A DNA stretch of 64,000 bases from Litorilituus lipolyticus. Lineage in GTDB: Bacteria; Pseudomonadota; Gammaproteobacteria; Enterobacterales; Alteromonadaceae. The stretch lies in assembly GCF_006439335.1 (NCBI RefSeq), contig NZ_SAWY01000021.1, positions 1-64,000 on the forward strand, in the 5' to 3' direction. Made by a program: the position numbers and the translations under genes. Of this stretch, positions 26,503 to 34,711 are shown piece after piece. A model generated the notes under the pieces. That model had not been told where the DNA came from and ran no database searches. It worked only from the letters and a program-made list of their open reading frames with translations. Each line of letters starts with the position of its first letter. Position 1 is the stretch's first letter.

Positions 26503-28476
26503 ATGAAAAAAACAATCCCTTTTCTATTAACAGCAATCAGTATTTCGGTACTTAGTGCTTGTTCTAATCAACAAAGTGTCAAATCTAACGATGTAAACCA
26601 ACTGACTAATAATGCTGTAAGTGCTATTCAAAAACCTGCCATAAAAACATTACTCACAACTGATATTGATTCTCTATGGAGCCAAGACTTTGACCACTAT
26701 CAAAAAGGGTTGCTAGCACAGGTTTCACAAGCAATATCAGCAGAAGCAAGTAAAGGTAATTTAAGCTCTAACTCATTAGATAAATTAAGTTTTTACTTAC
26801 GAATATTTAGTAGTTTTGGCCCTGATAAAGACTGGCAAGCAGGTAGTGAAATAGCCTTGAATAATGCTTTAATTGCTTTGCAAAATATGGATGGTTTTTA
26901 TCAACTCAATGAAAAAACGGCTAGATTACATGAAAACTACGCGGTAGCCCTTTATCGTTTGTACTTTTTAGAGCCGATGCAGCCTCTTGTTAAATCGCAT
27001 ATTGAACCGCTCACAAAGCTCATTAATTTGTATGCTAGTAATGAGCTCTCGTCTAACTCAACGATTAATAAAGCTCAACAATACGCCCTTTGGGAAGTAC
27101 TCAGAGCTGGTGCAATATTACCGTATGAAGCGAAAAGAAAAAATAAAGCAGATAATTTGAATGACATTACAGCCAATCAAACCTTACAAAACGCCTTAAT
27201 CGCTTTCATTAATTCTGACAACGCAATAATTGCTGGGGATGATTGGCCTGCTCAACATGCCGCTTGGGCACTGGCGCAATATTACAACGTCTACAATAAA
27301 CAATACTGGAATGAGTATTACACAAAAACAAAAGAAGAGCGTAGTAAGTTAGATAATGATAAAGCTTCCCTTCCAAGTGAAGCTGCTATGAACGACTTAG
27401 ATGAACAAGTTTGGACTGCACTTGAAACTTTTGGTCAAACACATAAAAAATCAGAAAAAGAAATAAAAACCTTATTTAGCATTCCTTATGTTGTGTCAAG
27501 CTTTCGTGGAAAGTCTGAATGTAAAGAAGGTAGTTTAGCAGGCCGATGTATTGAACCTACGATTGAAGAAGCGCTACCTATAAATCACACTTGCTCTGAC
27601 AGCTTATTTATTTTAACGCAGAAATTAACAACTGCTCAGTTAAATGATTCTTGTAATCAATTAATTGCTCAAGAAGCAGACTTTCATAAAAAATTAGCAA
27701 CTAACAACCAACCTGTAGCCAATGATTTTAATGACAAGTTAAGAGTGGTCATATTTAACAATGCTGCTGAATACAACAAATATGGGCAACTTGTTTTTGA
27801 CATCCATACTGATAATGGCGGTATGTATATCGAGGGGACAACGCAGGATCCTGATAATATCGCTACCTTCTACTCTTACGAACATTTTTGGGTCAGACCT
27901 GAATTTAAAGTCTGGAACTTAAATCATGAGTATGTTCATTACTTAGATGGACGCTTCATTAAATATGACACCTTCAACCACTTTCCAAGTAATATGGTTT
28001 GGTGGTCTGAAGGCTTAGCTGAGTTTATTTCAAAAGCCGATGACAACCCTAAAGCGTTTAAGGTGCTATTAGATACTGAAGAGGATAAGTGGTTAACCTT
28101 AAAACAAGTCTTTGACACTGAATATAAAGATGGTACGACTCAAGTTTACCAGTGGGGCTATTTAGCTGTACGTTTTATGTATGAGAATCAATTAGAAGAT
28201 TATCGTCAGTTAGCACACTTTTTAAAGACTGATTTCTTCAAAGGCTACAAAAATTTGCTTGATGAGTCTGGCGAGAAGTATCAAGATGAATTTCATCAAT
28301 GGTTAAAAGATAACAAAGCGCTAGGTAAAAATAGTGAGGAAGCAAAAGATCCAAGAAAACCTCGCCAATTCTATCGCTATACTTATAAAGATTATTTACA
28401 ACCTAAACATTTAACAGAAAGCAGCAGGCACATGCACTGGCAGTATTGGCATGCTAATGCATTAAAAAATAAATAA
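26503..28476 (+). CDS. M9 family collagenase-like metallopeptidase (lipoprotein)
   Basis: This 657-residue secreted zinc protease has a lipoprotein signal (SVLSAC) and a helical M9 N-terminal activator domain (about 60-330). The peptidase domain carries the zinc motif HEYVHYLDGRF beginning at His475 and the third ligand region WWSEGLAEFISKA. This matches Vibrio-type collagenases, but the usual PKD and prepeptidase tail domains are absent, so it is a short form. The lipobox implies anchoring to a membrane, probably the outer one. Alone in its transcript. Confidence 0.92.
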   Translation: MKKTIPFLLTAISISVLSACSNQQSVKSNDVNQLTNNAVSAIQKPAIKTLLTTDIDSLWSQDFDHYQKGLLAQVSQAISAEASKGNLSSNSLDKLSFYLRIFSSFGPDKDWQAGSEIALNNALIALQNMDGFYQLNEKTARLHENYAVALYRLYFLEPMQPLVKSHIEPLTKLINLYASNELSSNSTINKAQQYALWEVLRAGAILPYEAKRKNKADNLNDITANQTLQNALIAFINSDNAIIAGDDWPAQHAAWALAQYYNVYNKQYWNEYYTKTKEERSKLDNDKASLPSEAAMNDLDEQVWTALETFGQTHKKSEKEIKTLFSIPYVVSSFRGKSECKEGSLAGRCIEPTIEEALPINHTCSDSLFILTQKLTTAQLNDSCNQLIAQEADFHKKLATNNQPVANDFNDKLRVVIFNNAAEYNKYGQLVFDIHTDNGGMYIEGTTQDPDNIATFYSYEHFWVRPEFKVWNLNHEYVHYLDGRFIKYDTFNHFPSNMVWWSEGLAEFISKADDNPKAFKVLLDTEEDKWLTLKQVFDTEYKDGTTQVYQWGYLAVRFMYENQLEDYRQLAHFLKTDFFKGYKNLLDESGEKYQDEFHQWLKDNKALGKNSEEAKDPRKPRQFYRYTYKDYLQPKHLTESSRHMHWQYWHANALKNK

Positions 28477-28530
28477 TTTAAATGATTGAGGTTAAAAAGC
28501 TAAATCAACTTTTAATCAGGTAATAAAAGT

Positions 28531-28580
28531 CTCGACTTCAAAAACTAGATCACACTTAATATTAAAAATATGAAGTCGAG
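28531..28580. repeat. Inverted repeat CTCGACTTCA...TGAAGTCGAG with 30-nt loop
   Basis: Perfect 10-bp arms (28531-28540 and 28571-28580) lie 55 bp after the collagenase stop. There is no T-run. It could be a structured 3' end or a pair of binding sites. The rest of the gap (28477-28750) shows nothing else. Confidence 0.5.
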
Positions 28581-28750
28581 CATAAGAAAAACCAATAACA
28601 AAGCTATTGAAAGATTTAAATATCAGTGGGAGCTATATTGATATTTACCAGTCTTATTAATTGGGTTACGGTTATTCAGTAAGTCTTGAAAATAAGACAG
28701 TCAAAAAACAACTATTGTCATTTGATTGATTTGGAATGTTTATATCAGCC

Positions 28751-29959
28751 TTATGTTTTTGCGTTCCAATCACGTTGCCATGCTAGTACTTCTTTAGCTT
28801 TCATTGGGCGACTTATATAGTAACCTTGTCCGTAGTCACAGCCCATTTCAGTGACTAGGTTAATGATGTCTGAATCTTCAACCCCTTCTGCAATCGTTTT
28901 AATATGTAACTCCTTAGCCACGGAAAGAGTACTATTGATAAGCGCTAATTGATTTAAATTGCCTTTTTGCTCAATAAAATAACTTTTATCAAGTTTTAAA
29001 TAAGTAACAGGAAACTTCTGTAAACGTTCTATAGTTGAATTATTCTGACCAAAATCATCTAACGCTAATTCAATTCCCCTCATATTTAAGCGGTTTAAGT
29101 TAGCAAGCTCTTGCAGAGGATCATCAGCTAACATACCTTCAGTAATTTCAATACATAGCTTATCAGCCGGCATAGCAAACTGTGAAAGTAACATAAATAC
29201 TGTATCAGCAAACTCAGGTTGTTGTAGTGCTACGGGTGAAACATTAACTGATAGCTTTAATTCCAAGCCATTCATTGACCACTTTTTCCAATCCCCTAAT
29301 GCCTTTTTCAACACAGCAAGTGTTATATGAATAATAAGTTCACTTTCTTCGGCTTTATCAATAAATCTATCCGGTGAAACTAGACCTAATCTAGGGTGGT
29401 TCATTCGACATAAAGCTTCTATGCCAATAAACTCTCTACTTGAAAGTTCAATTTGAGGTTGATAAAGCACCTCGATGTCATCATTTTTAATTGCTCTGAT
29501 AATCTCATATGTTTTTAAAGACTCGGCGGATCTATTTTTACGGCGAGATACACCAATTTTCTTAAAGATGTTCTCAAAATCTGATTCATGAATAGGCTTA
29601 AGTAAAGTCCCTATGTAATTCAAACCATGACTCTTAGCTAAGGTTTCAACAGAAGAAATGATTTGAGTGGAAACACCACTCATAATGACAATATAGCCCT
29701 TGTACTCAATATTGCTTAACTTTTCCAGAAACTGAATACCGTCAACATTTGGCATATTTAAGTCTAAAAATACCAAATTAATTGACCTTGACGTTCTTAA
29801 AACATGCATCGCTTCTGCAGAAGAGCTCGCTTTATGAACATGTGTGATATTAAACGACTTTTCTAAAACTGTTGAGACATAATCTAATATAACGGTACTG
29901 TCATCAATAAGCAGAGCATTCAACCATTCATAGCCCTTTGTGTTGCTTTCTAAATCCAT
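28751..29959 (-). CDS. Response regulator with EAL (c-di-GMP phosphodiesterase) output
   Basis: This is a 402-residue cytoplasmic protein. The receiver domain (about 12-130) has acidic pair DD, phospho-Asp in LVFLDLNMPNVDG and Lys in LLKPI. The EAL domain (about 150-395) keeps the metal and catalytic residues visible in EALCRM, SVNVSP, EITEG, LDDFG, LKLDKS, AEGVE and GQGYY. Loop 6, normally DDFGTGYSS, reads DDFGQNNST, which may change dimerisation or activation. It resembles PvrR/VieA-type regulators without a DNA-binding domain. No kinase is adjacent. Confidence 0.92.
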   Translation of the reverse strand: MDLESNTKGYEWLNALLIDDSTVILDYVSTVLEKSFNITHVHKASSSAEAMHVLRTSRSINLVFLDLNMPNVDGIQFLEKLSNIEYKGYIVIMSGVSTQIISSVETLAKSHGLNYIGTLLKPIHESDFENIFKKIGVSRRKNRSAESLKTYEIIRAIKNDDIEVLYQPQIELSSREFIGIEALCRMNHPRLGLVSPDRFIDKAEESELIIHITLAVLKKALGDWKKWSMNGLELKLSVNVSPVALQQPEFADTVFMLLSQFAMPADKLCIEITEGMLADDPLQELANLNRLNMRGIELALDDFGQNNSTIERLQKFPVTYLKLDKSYFIEQKGNLNQLALINSTLSVAKELHIKTIAEGVEDSDIINLVTEMGCDYGQGYYISRPMKAKEVLAWQRDWNAKT

Positions 29960-30166
29960 TTGAACGTCCAGTTAAGTCTTTAGTTGTGAGGTGCACGAAA
30001 TACACCATTTAAGTATCGAACAAATAAATGGAAAATCAAGTATTGAAAAGAATAAAATTATTGATTTTCAACATAAAATAACAGACTGAATTAGCAAGTT
30101 TGTTATTCAATGCTTTGGGGCACATAAGAGCAACCCAATTAACTTTTGAGTTGCTCTACACTGTGG

Positions 30167-30334
30167 CTACAGTTGGAAAAGTTTTGTTAAAAACTGTTTA
30201 GATTCACCTGGTTTAGTAAAGTTAAAACGATGAGAGCCAGTTTGGTCTTTCACTACAATATTACTTTTATTGACTGAAATAGATTTTACTGGTGCTGCAA
30301 TGTTATAAACCTTACCTTGATAAATATAAGACAT
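30167..30334 (-). CDS. Small conserved-looking protein of unknown function (55 aa)
   Basis: The frame begins MSYIYQGKVYNIAAPVKSIS, contains VVKDQTGSHRFNFTKPGE and ends FLTKLFQL. An ideal ribosome site AAGGAG lies 8 bases before ATG, and codon use is like the neighbours. There is no signal peptide or membrane segment. The predicted pattern is short beta strands. An inverted repeat (AGAGCAAC/GTTGCTCT, 30127-30157) follows as a possible weak terminator. I do not recognise a family. Confidence 0.65.
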   Translation of the reverse strand: MSYIYQGKVYNIAAPVKSISVNKSNIVVKDQTGSHRFNFTKPGESKQFLTKLFQL

Positions 30335-30621
30335 AAAATAACTCCTTTTTGTCGATTCATCGACAATACAAAAGCTAACTTGCTAATTTTAGACAATAAA
30401 AGTACATCAAAAAGATGATAAAATTAGCACGTTACCAATTGAATAAATTGATTAAAAGGTGTTGACTGACTGTGAAAGGGAAAGACAAAACACGAATAAG
30501 CGTGAGGATTTTCTCATTAAACTAATTTTCTTGTTACGACTATGTATGGATCATAGGGATTAGCTTAACGGCGGCTAATGTAATTGATTACGCTTATAAA
30601 GTAAACAGTTTTCTAATCTAT

Positions 30622-31152
30622 CTATATTTTAAAAGATATTATCAGCTTTATTAACCTGTCTATCTTCTTATTTGATAACTGCCTATAGTCAAAATAAGGA
30701 CAAACAATGACATGATTTTGTTCATCAATAGCAAATTCGTTATCTAACCAAGTTAACTCAGCATTTAATGCGCCAGTTTTAATTAACGCTTTGGCATAGG
30801 TTCTTCCACAAATTATTTTAACGCACCTTTCAACATGCAAGAACTTAGGCGAAGAAAACAACAAGGCAATGTTACTCCCTGACTGTAACATTGCTTCATC
30901 TCGGTATTGCTGCCAACGACTAAATGCAGAAACATCCTCTATCTTTGAGGAATTAAGCGCATAAATCAGTTTTGCATAAACATTAAAAACTTTACGCCAA
31001 CCATTACCACATGCTTGACCGATCGCATATATTTCACCTTGAGTTAGCGGTGTTAAATTTGATAGCTCTTGATATTCAGGCATATTAGGAAAATTGGCAA
31101 TATAAACACCTAATGAAAATTGATTGTTACCAAAACCACTACCGCTCATCAA
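30622..31152 (-). CDS. Hypothetical protein, 176 aa
   Basis: No family is recognised with certainty. The protein has no signal peptide or membrane helix. It opens MMSGSGFGNNQFSLGVYIANFP and contains GEIYAIGQACGNGWRKVFN and an HVIVCPYFDYRQLSNKKIDRL end. Codon use and length support a real gene. It is monocistronic, with 287 bp of featureless DNA separating it from the small gene to its left. It may be a lineage-specific cytoplasmic protein. Confidence 0.7.
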   Translation of the reverse strand: MMSGSGFGNNQFSLGVYIANFPNMPEYQELSNLTPLTQGEIYAIGQACGNGWRKVFNVYAKLIYALNSSKIEDVSAFSRWQQYRDEAMLQSGSNIALLFSSPKFLHVERCVKIICGRTYAKALIKTGALNAELTWLDNEFAIDEQNHVIVCPYFDYRQLSNKKIDRLIKLIISFKI

Positions 31153-31289
31153 AGCTACCTTTATTTATCAACTTCTTAACTGGTAAGAGATATAACGTCT
31201 CAAACTACTTCACAGATCATAGTACCTTAACCAAAGTAAGTTGATGAAGCATTTTTATTAAAACACTTCATTTAACTTAATACCGCTGA

Positions 31290-33338
31290 CTAGAGCGTTA
31301 TTTTTATTGGGTTTTTACCATCCCACGCAAGGCGTTGCTCTGCTGTATTATTGGCATTAATAATGATTTCATATTGCGTAGAATTAACACTATCTCTTTG
31401 TACACACACATTAAAGTCATTCGAAAACGCACGAATATGGTTTAAACACATTCGATCCCATGAAGAAGGTAAATAGGGCGCAATATAAAATGCATTAAAG
31501 GCAACGGGTTCTATACCAAACAATCCTTCAGTTATAGTTCGAGCATACAGCGCACTTTCAGCAGACAAATGACGTTGATCTCCCTCAGGCCATGCTTCTA
31601 CTGCATAAGGAACGTGCTCTCCTAATAGTCGTTTTCTAGAGTAATACTTAAAGTATCGTATTGCAGTATCGGTTTCTTGGGCATTAAAAATTCCACGAAA
31701 TGCATACAAGGTTGCTCTATCCCAAAAGGTTTTATTTCCTGCTTCAGAGTAAATACCGTCTTCACTCCATAAATGTTCAGAAAGTAACGCCGCAAGAGTT
31801 TGCTCTTTTCTTTCAAAAAGCCCAAAAGTAAATGGTAAGGCTATCCAAGCTCTCAGTTTGTCATTTCCTTGATAATATTGATAAGTATCATAGCCTTGTA
31901 CATTACCACCAAAATACTTTTCAATATTTTTTGCTAATACAATCGCTTTATTCTGATAACGTTCTGCCGTTGCAACATCACCCAACTCACGGTGAAGGTA
32001 ACTCGCAGAAATTAAACTCCCGTAAGTTAACATATTGGTACTTAAGTTTACGTCACCTGCTGGAAAACGTCCTTCAAGTTCATCGCTATCAGAAGCAATA
32101 ACACCTTCGCTAGTTTCCTGCTTAAAGCTATATTCAATACACCAGTTAATTAGCGGTAATAGCTCTGTCGCTTTTTGTTTATCACCATAAGCAAGAGCAA
32201 AGCGACTCGCCCCATAGGCTATCATAGCGCAGTCACCTCTATCACCTGCGCCATCCCAGATATCAGTACCTTCTGCAATAATTGAGGACGGAATATACTT
32301 CCATTCGTCATTCATAAAACGGGCAAAATGATAAAAGCTATTTATCGCCGACTCATTACCATTTTTATTTCCTAAAAACGGAAAAAATGGGTTGATATAT
32401 TCTGCTTGATCATTCGCCCAAATAGCCGCGTAATATCGGCCGCCACCGGGACCGTGCATTAAGCCCCCTTTCGTTTTAAAAATAGATTCTGCTGAGCGAA
32501 GTTTTGCAAACTCAAACATTTGATTAATGACCGGATCAGGAGTAACAAGCTGTAAGTTTCTTTTTAGCCCCTCAACATATGCTTTTCTAGCAAGTAGCTC
32601 TTGCCCACTATCAAAGCTAGCAATTTGTCCAGTTTTTGTTGCTTTATAATCTACATTAACTATGAGAGTATCTCCTGATGCCAATGTGTATTTTCCTGAT
32701 TTATCACTGGTAGCTTGCACTTTGTAACTACCATAAACACCTTGCTCCGCAGGCGTATAGTGCAGATACGCCAACGGCCCTAACTTTACATTCACAGAAG
32801 ACTTAGAAAGATTTTTTATCGTTAATTGCTCTATCAATAAAGGCTTTGTTGGGCTTGGTGCTATTGTTCGAGTTACTGTTACCCCTGACTTTAAATTACT
32901 GTGAAGTGTTAAGGTGCCATCAATATCAACTTGTCTTAACAGCTCATGTTCAACCTCTTGACCATTTAAACTAATTGTCGGAGTAATTGATAAGTCAAAA
33001 TCATGAATAAAACTTGCATGAGTATCATTAGGAATTGTTCTGAGCATTGGCCAAACAATTTTTCTTTTAAGGGTTAACCGACCTGTGTCATCATTTCCAT
33101 AGTAAATAATGGCAGAAACTTGCTCGCCACTCATTTCTATATGGTCTTCGTGAATATCATTGACTCGCCAAGTAATGCCCTGCTCAGTTTGCTGCCAACG
33201 ATTTTCTAGCGTATCAGCTAAACTATTGATATCTGTTTTTACTTGAGTTTTGAATTCAGGTTCAACATGAGCCTGTTTCGTATTGCAAGCTGTTATTATT
33301 GGCAGCATAGCTAAGATGGCATATACGCTAGATTTCAT
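31290..33338 (-). CDS. Six-hairpin glycosidase-like lipoprotein
   Basis: This 682-residue exported protein has a lipoprotein signal (LPIITAC). Residues about 30-280 form a beta-sandwich, and the rest is an alpha/alpha toroid of the six-hairpin glycosidase superfamily (MHGPGGGRYYAAIWANDQAE, WDGAGDRGDCAMIAYG, FWDRATLYAFRGIF, EAWPEGDQRHLSAESALYA). Acidic residues in these motifs are candidate catalytic groups, but I cannot assign a GH family. It is divergent from an esterase gene and close to a TonB receptor, which suggests glycan breakdown at the cell surface or in the periplasm. Confidence 0.8.
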   Translation of the reverse strand: MKSSVYAILAMLPIITACNTKQAHVEPEFKTQVKTDINSLADTLENRWQQTEQGITWRVNDIHEDHIEMSGEQVSAIIYYGNDDTGRLTLKRKIVWPMLRTIPNDTHASFIHDFDLSITPTISLNGQEVEHELLRQVDIDGTLTLHSNLKSGVTVTRTIAPSPTKPLLIEQLTIKNLSKSSVNVKLGPLAYLHYTPAEQGVYGSYKVQATSDKSGKYTLASGDTLIVNVDYKATKTGQIASFDSGQELLARKAYVEGLKRNLQLVTPDPVINQMFEFAKLRSAESIFKTKGGLMHGPGGGRYYAAIWANDQAEYINPFFPFLGNKNGNESAINSFYHFARFMNDEWKYIPSSIIAEGTDIWDGAGDRGDCAMIAYGASRFALAYGDKQKATELLPLINWCIEYSFKQETSEGVIASDSDELEGRFPAGDVNLSTNMLTYGSLISASYLHRELGDVATAERYQNKAIVLAKNIEKYFGGNVQGYDTYQYYQGNDKLRAWIALPFTFGLFERKEQTLAALLSEHLWSEDGIYSEAGNKTFWDRATLYAFRGIFNAQETDTAIRYFKYYSRKRLLGEHVPYAVEAWPEGDQRHLSAESALYARTITEGLFGIEPVAFNAFYIAPYLPSSWDRMCLNHIRAFSNDFNVCVQRDSVNSTQYEIIINANNTAEQRLAWDGKNPIKITL

Positions 33339-33547
33339 GGGTTCTCCTATTTTAAGTGATTATTAACAAGCACAATGGGCTACAAAATAAAATATCATAG
33401 CCCTAAGCTCGTTCAGTATTGAATCATGCTAAAAGGCTTTAGGCTTACACTAATGAGACATTAATCTCTCAAGAAATAACTTTTTTTATAGCGAAATAAA
33501 GTAGTTTATAACTGCTAATCAACGGCTTCGTTATTGCAGGATTCATT

Positions 33548-33573
33548 ATCAATGACACTAAAGTGCCATTGAT
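33548..33573. promoter_or_regulatory. 26-bp palindrome containing TGACAC-N4-GTGCCA, candidate operator
   Basis: Arms ATCAATGACACT (33548-33559) and AGTGCCATTGAT (33562-33573) differ from a perfect palindrome at one pair. It lies 50 bp before the esterase start and 210 bp before the divergent glycosidase start. A related TGGCAC-N4-GTGCCA lies upstream of the hydroxybutyrate dehydrogenase gene (47716-47731). Confidence 0.5.
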
Positions 33574-33622
33574 ATTTGATGAAGATAAACGCCATTATGA
33601 CTGCACCGATACCAAATGATTG

Positions 33623-34570
33623 ATGCCAATGTTTTTCAATAAGAATAAATATTTCTACTTAGGGTGTTATATACTTGCCCTGCTCAGTTTCTCGTCACAG
33701 GCTACGTTCAAACCTTTAGTACAATTTGGCGAAAACCCAGGTGATTTAGCAGCAAGTTATTACCAACCAGAAAAAAGTAATGCTATTGTGGTATTACTTC
33801 ATGGTTGTTTACAAAATGCTGAAAGCCTGGCCGAGCAAAGCGATTTTCTAGCCCTTGCCAAACAACATCAGTTTACTTTGTTATTACCGCAACAAAGCCA
33901 ACAAAATAATGTTAAGTCCTGCTTTAATTGGTTTTCCAAACAAGATACCTCAAAAGATCAAGGCGAACTATTATCGTTAAAAAACATGATAACAACATTG
34001 CAAGATCGCTCACCCGTGAGTGATACCTATGTTGCAGGTTTATCAGCTGGCGGTGCAATGGCGAGTGCATTACTGGTGAATTACCCTGAAATGTTTACTT
34101 CAGGCGCTATAATTGCAGGCTTACCCTACCCTTGTGCAGACAACTTAGTGAAAGCTATTTCATGTATGCGAAACGGACCTTCTCAAAATGCTGAAGAGTT
34201 AAGTAAGCTCGCTTTAAGCTTAAATAAACCGTCTACGAAATGGCCCAGTATTTCAATTTGGACGGGCAAAATAGATAGCATAGTCAACCCTAAAAATTCA
34301 TCTGCTTTAGCTAATCAGTGGGCACTAATATTACAAGCCAATGAGCAAAATCAAGTAGGAGGTACTAAAGGCTTTTCAAAATCGATATGGAGTACCAGCA
34401 AACAGGCCAACGCTGTAGAGCTGATTGAAGTTGACAATATAGGTCATGGCATCATGATAAACTCGCAAATTGAAAACGGTGGAACGAGTGGAAATTTCTT
34501 ATTAGAGTCACCTATAAGTTCTGTCAAAAATATAGTGAGTTTTTGGCAGTTAAACGCAAACAACCCTTAG
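33623..34570 (+). CDS. PHB depolymerase-type / CE1 esterase, secreted
   Basis: This 315-residue alpha/beta hydrolase has a signal peptide (cut near SSQA), the oxyanion segment VVLLHGCLQNAES and nucleophile Ser141 in AGLSAGGAMAS. A possible Asp lies in WTGKIDSIVNP, and the His is in NIGHGI. The layout fits the Esterase_phb family, which cleaves polyhydroxybutyrate or feruloyl/acetyl esters on polysaccharides. The start is uncertain (33623 or 33629). It precedes a TonB receptor gene by 141 bp in the same direction, so a glycan-ester role is as likely as PHB. Confidence 0.85.
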   Translation: MPMFFNKNKYFYLGCYILALLSFSSQATFKPLVQFGENPGDLAASYYQPEKSNAIVVLLHGCLQNAESLAEQSDFLALAKQHQFTLLLPQQSQQNNVKSCFNWFSKQDTSKDQGELLSLKNMITTLQDRSPVSDTYVAGLSAGGAMASALLVNYPEMFTSGAIIAGLPYPCADNLVKAISCMRNGPSQNAEELSKLALSLNKPSTKWPSISIWTGKIDSIVNPKNSSALANQWALILQANEQNQVGGTKGFSKSIWSTSKQANAVELIEVDNIGHGIMINSQIENGGTSGNFLLESPISSVKNIVSFWQLNANNP

Positions 34571-34711
34571 TTAAAACCCAATAAATACAAAAGGTTAACA
34601 ATAGCACCATAGTAGTAAATCTTTTTTCAAATATATCTTGTAGAGTGATTATTAGCACTAAATATTACTACCATAAATTATAAAAAATATTACAAATAGA
34701 GGGTTGTCTTA

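Noticed and set aside
28477..28525. Short frame MIEVKKLNQLLIR after the collagenase gene
   Set aside because: Thirteen codons without a ribosome site; chance.
33510..33618. Open rightward frame ending DEDKRHYDCTDTK before the esterase gene
   Set aside because: It has no start codon or ribosome site, is only 35 codons long and overlaps the palindrome; it is most likely chance.
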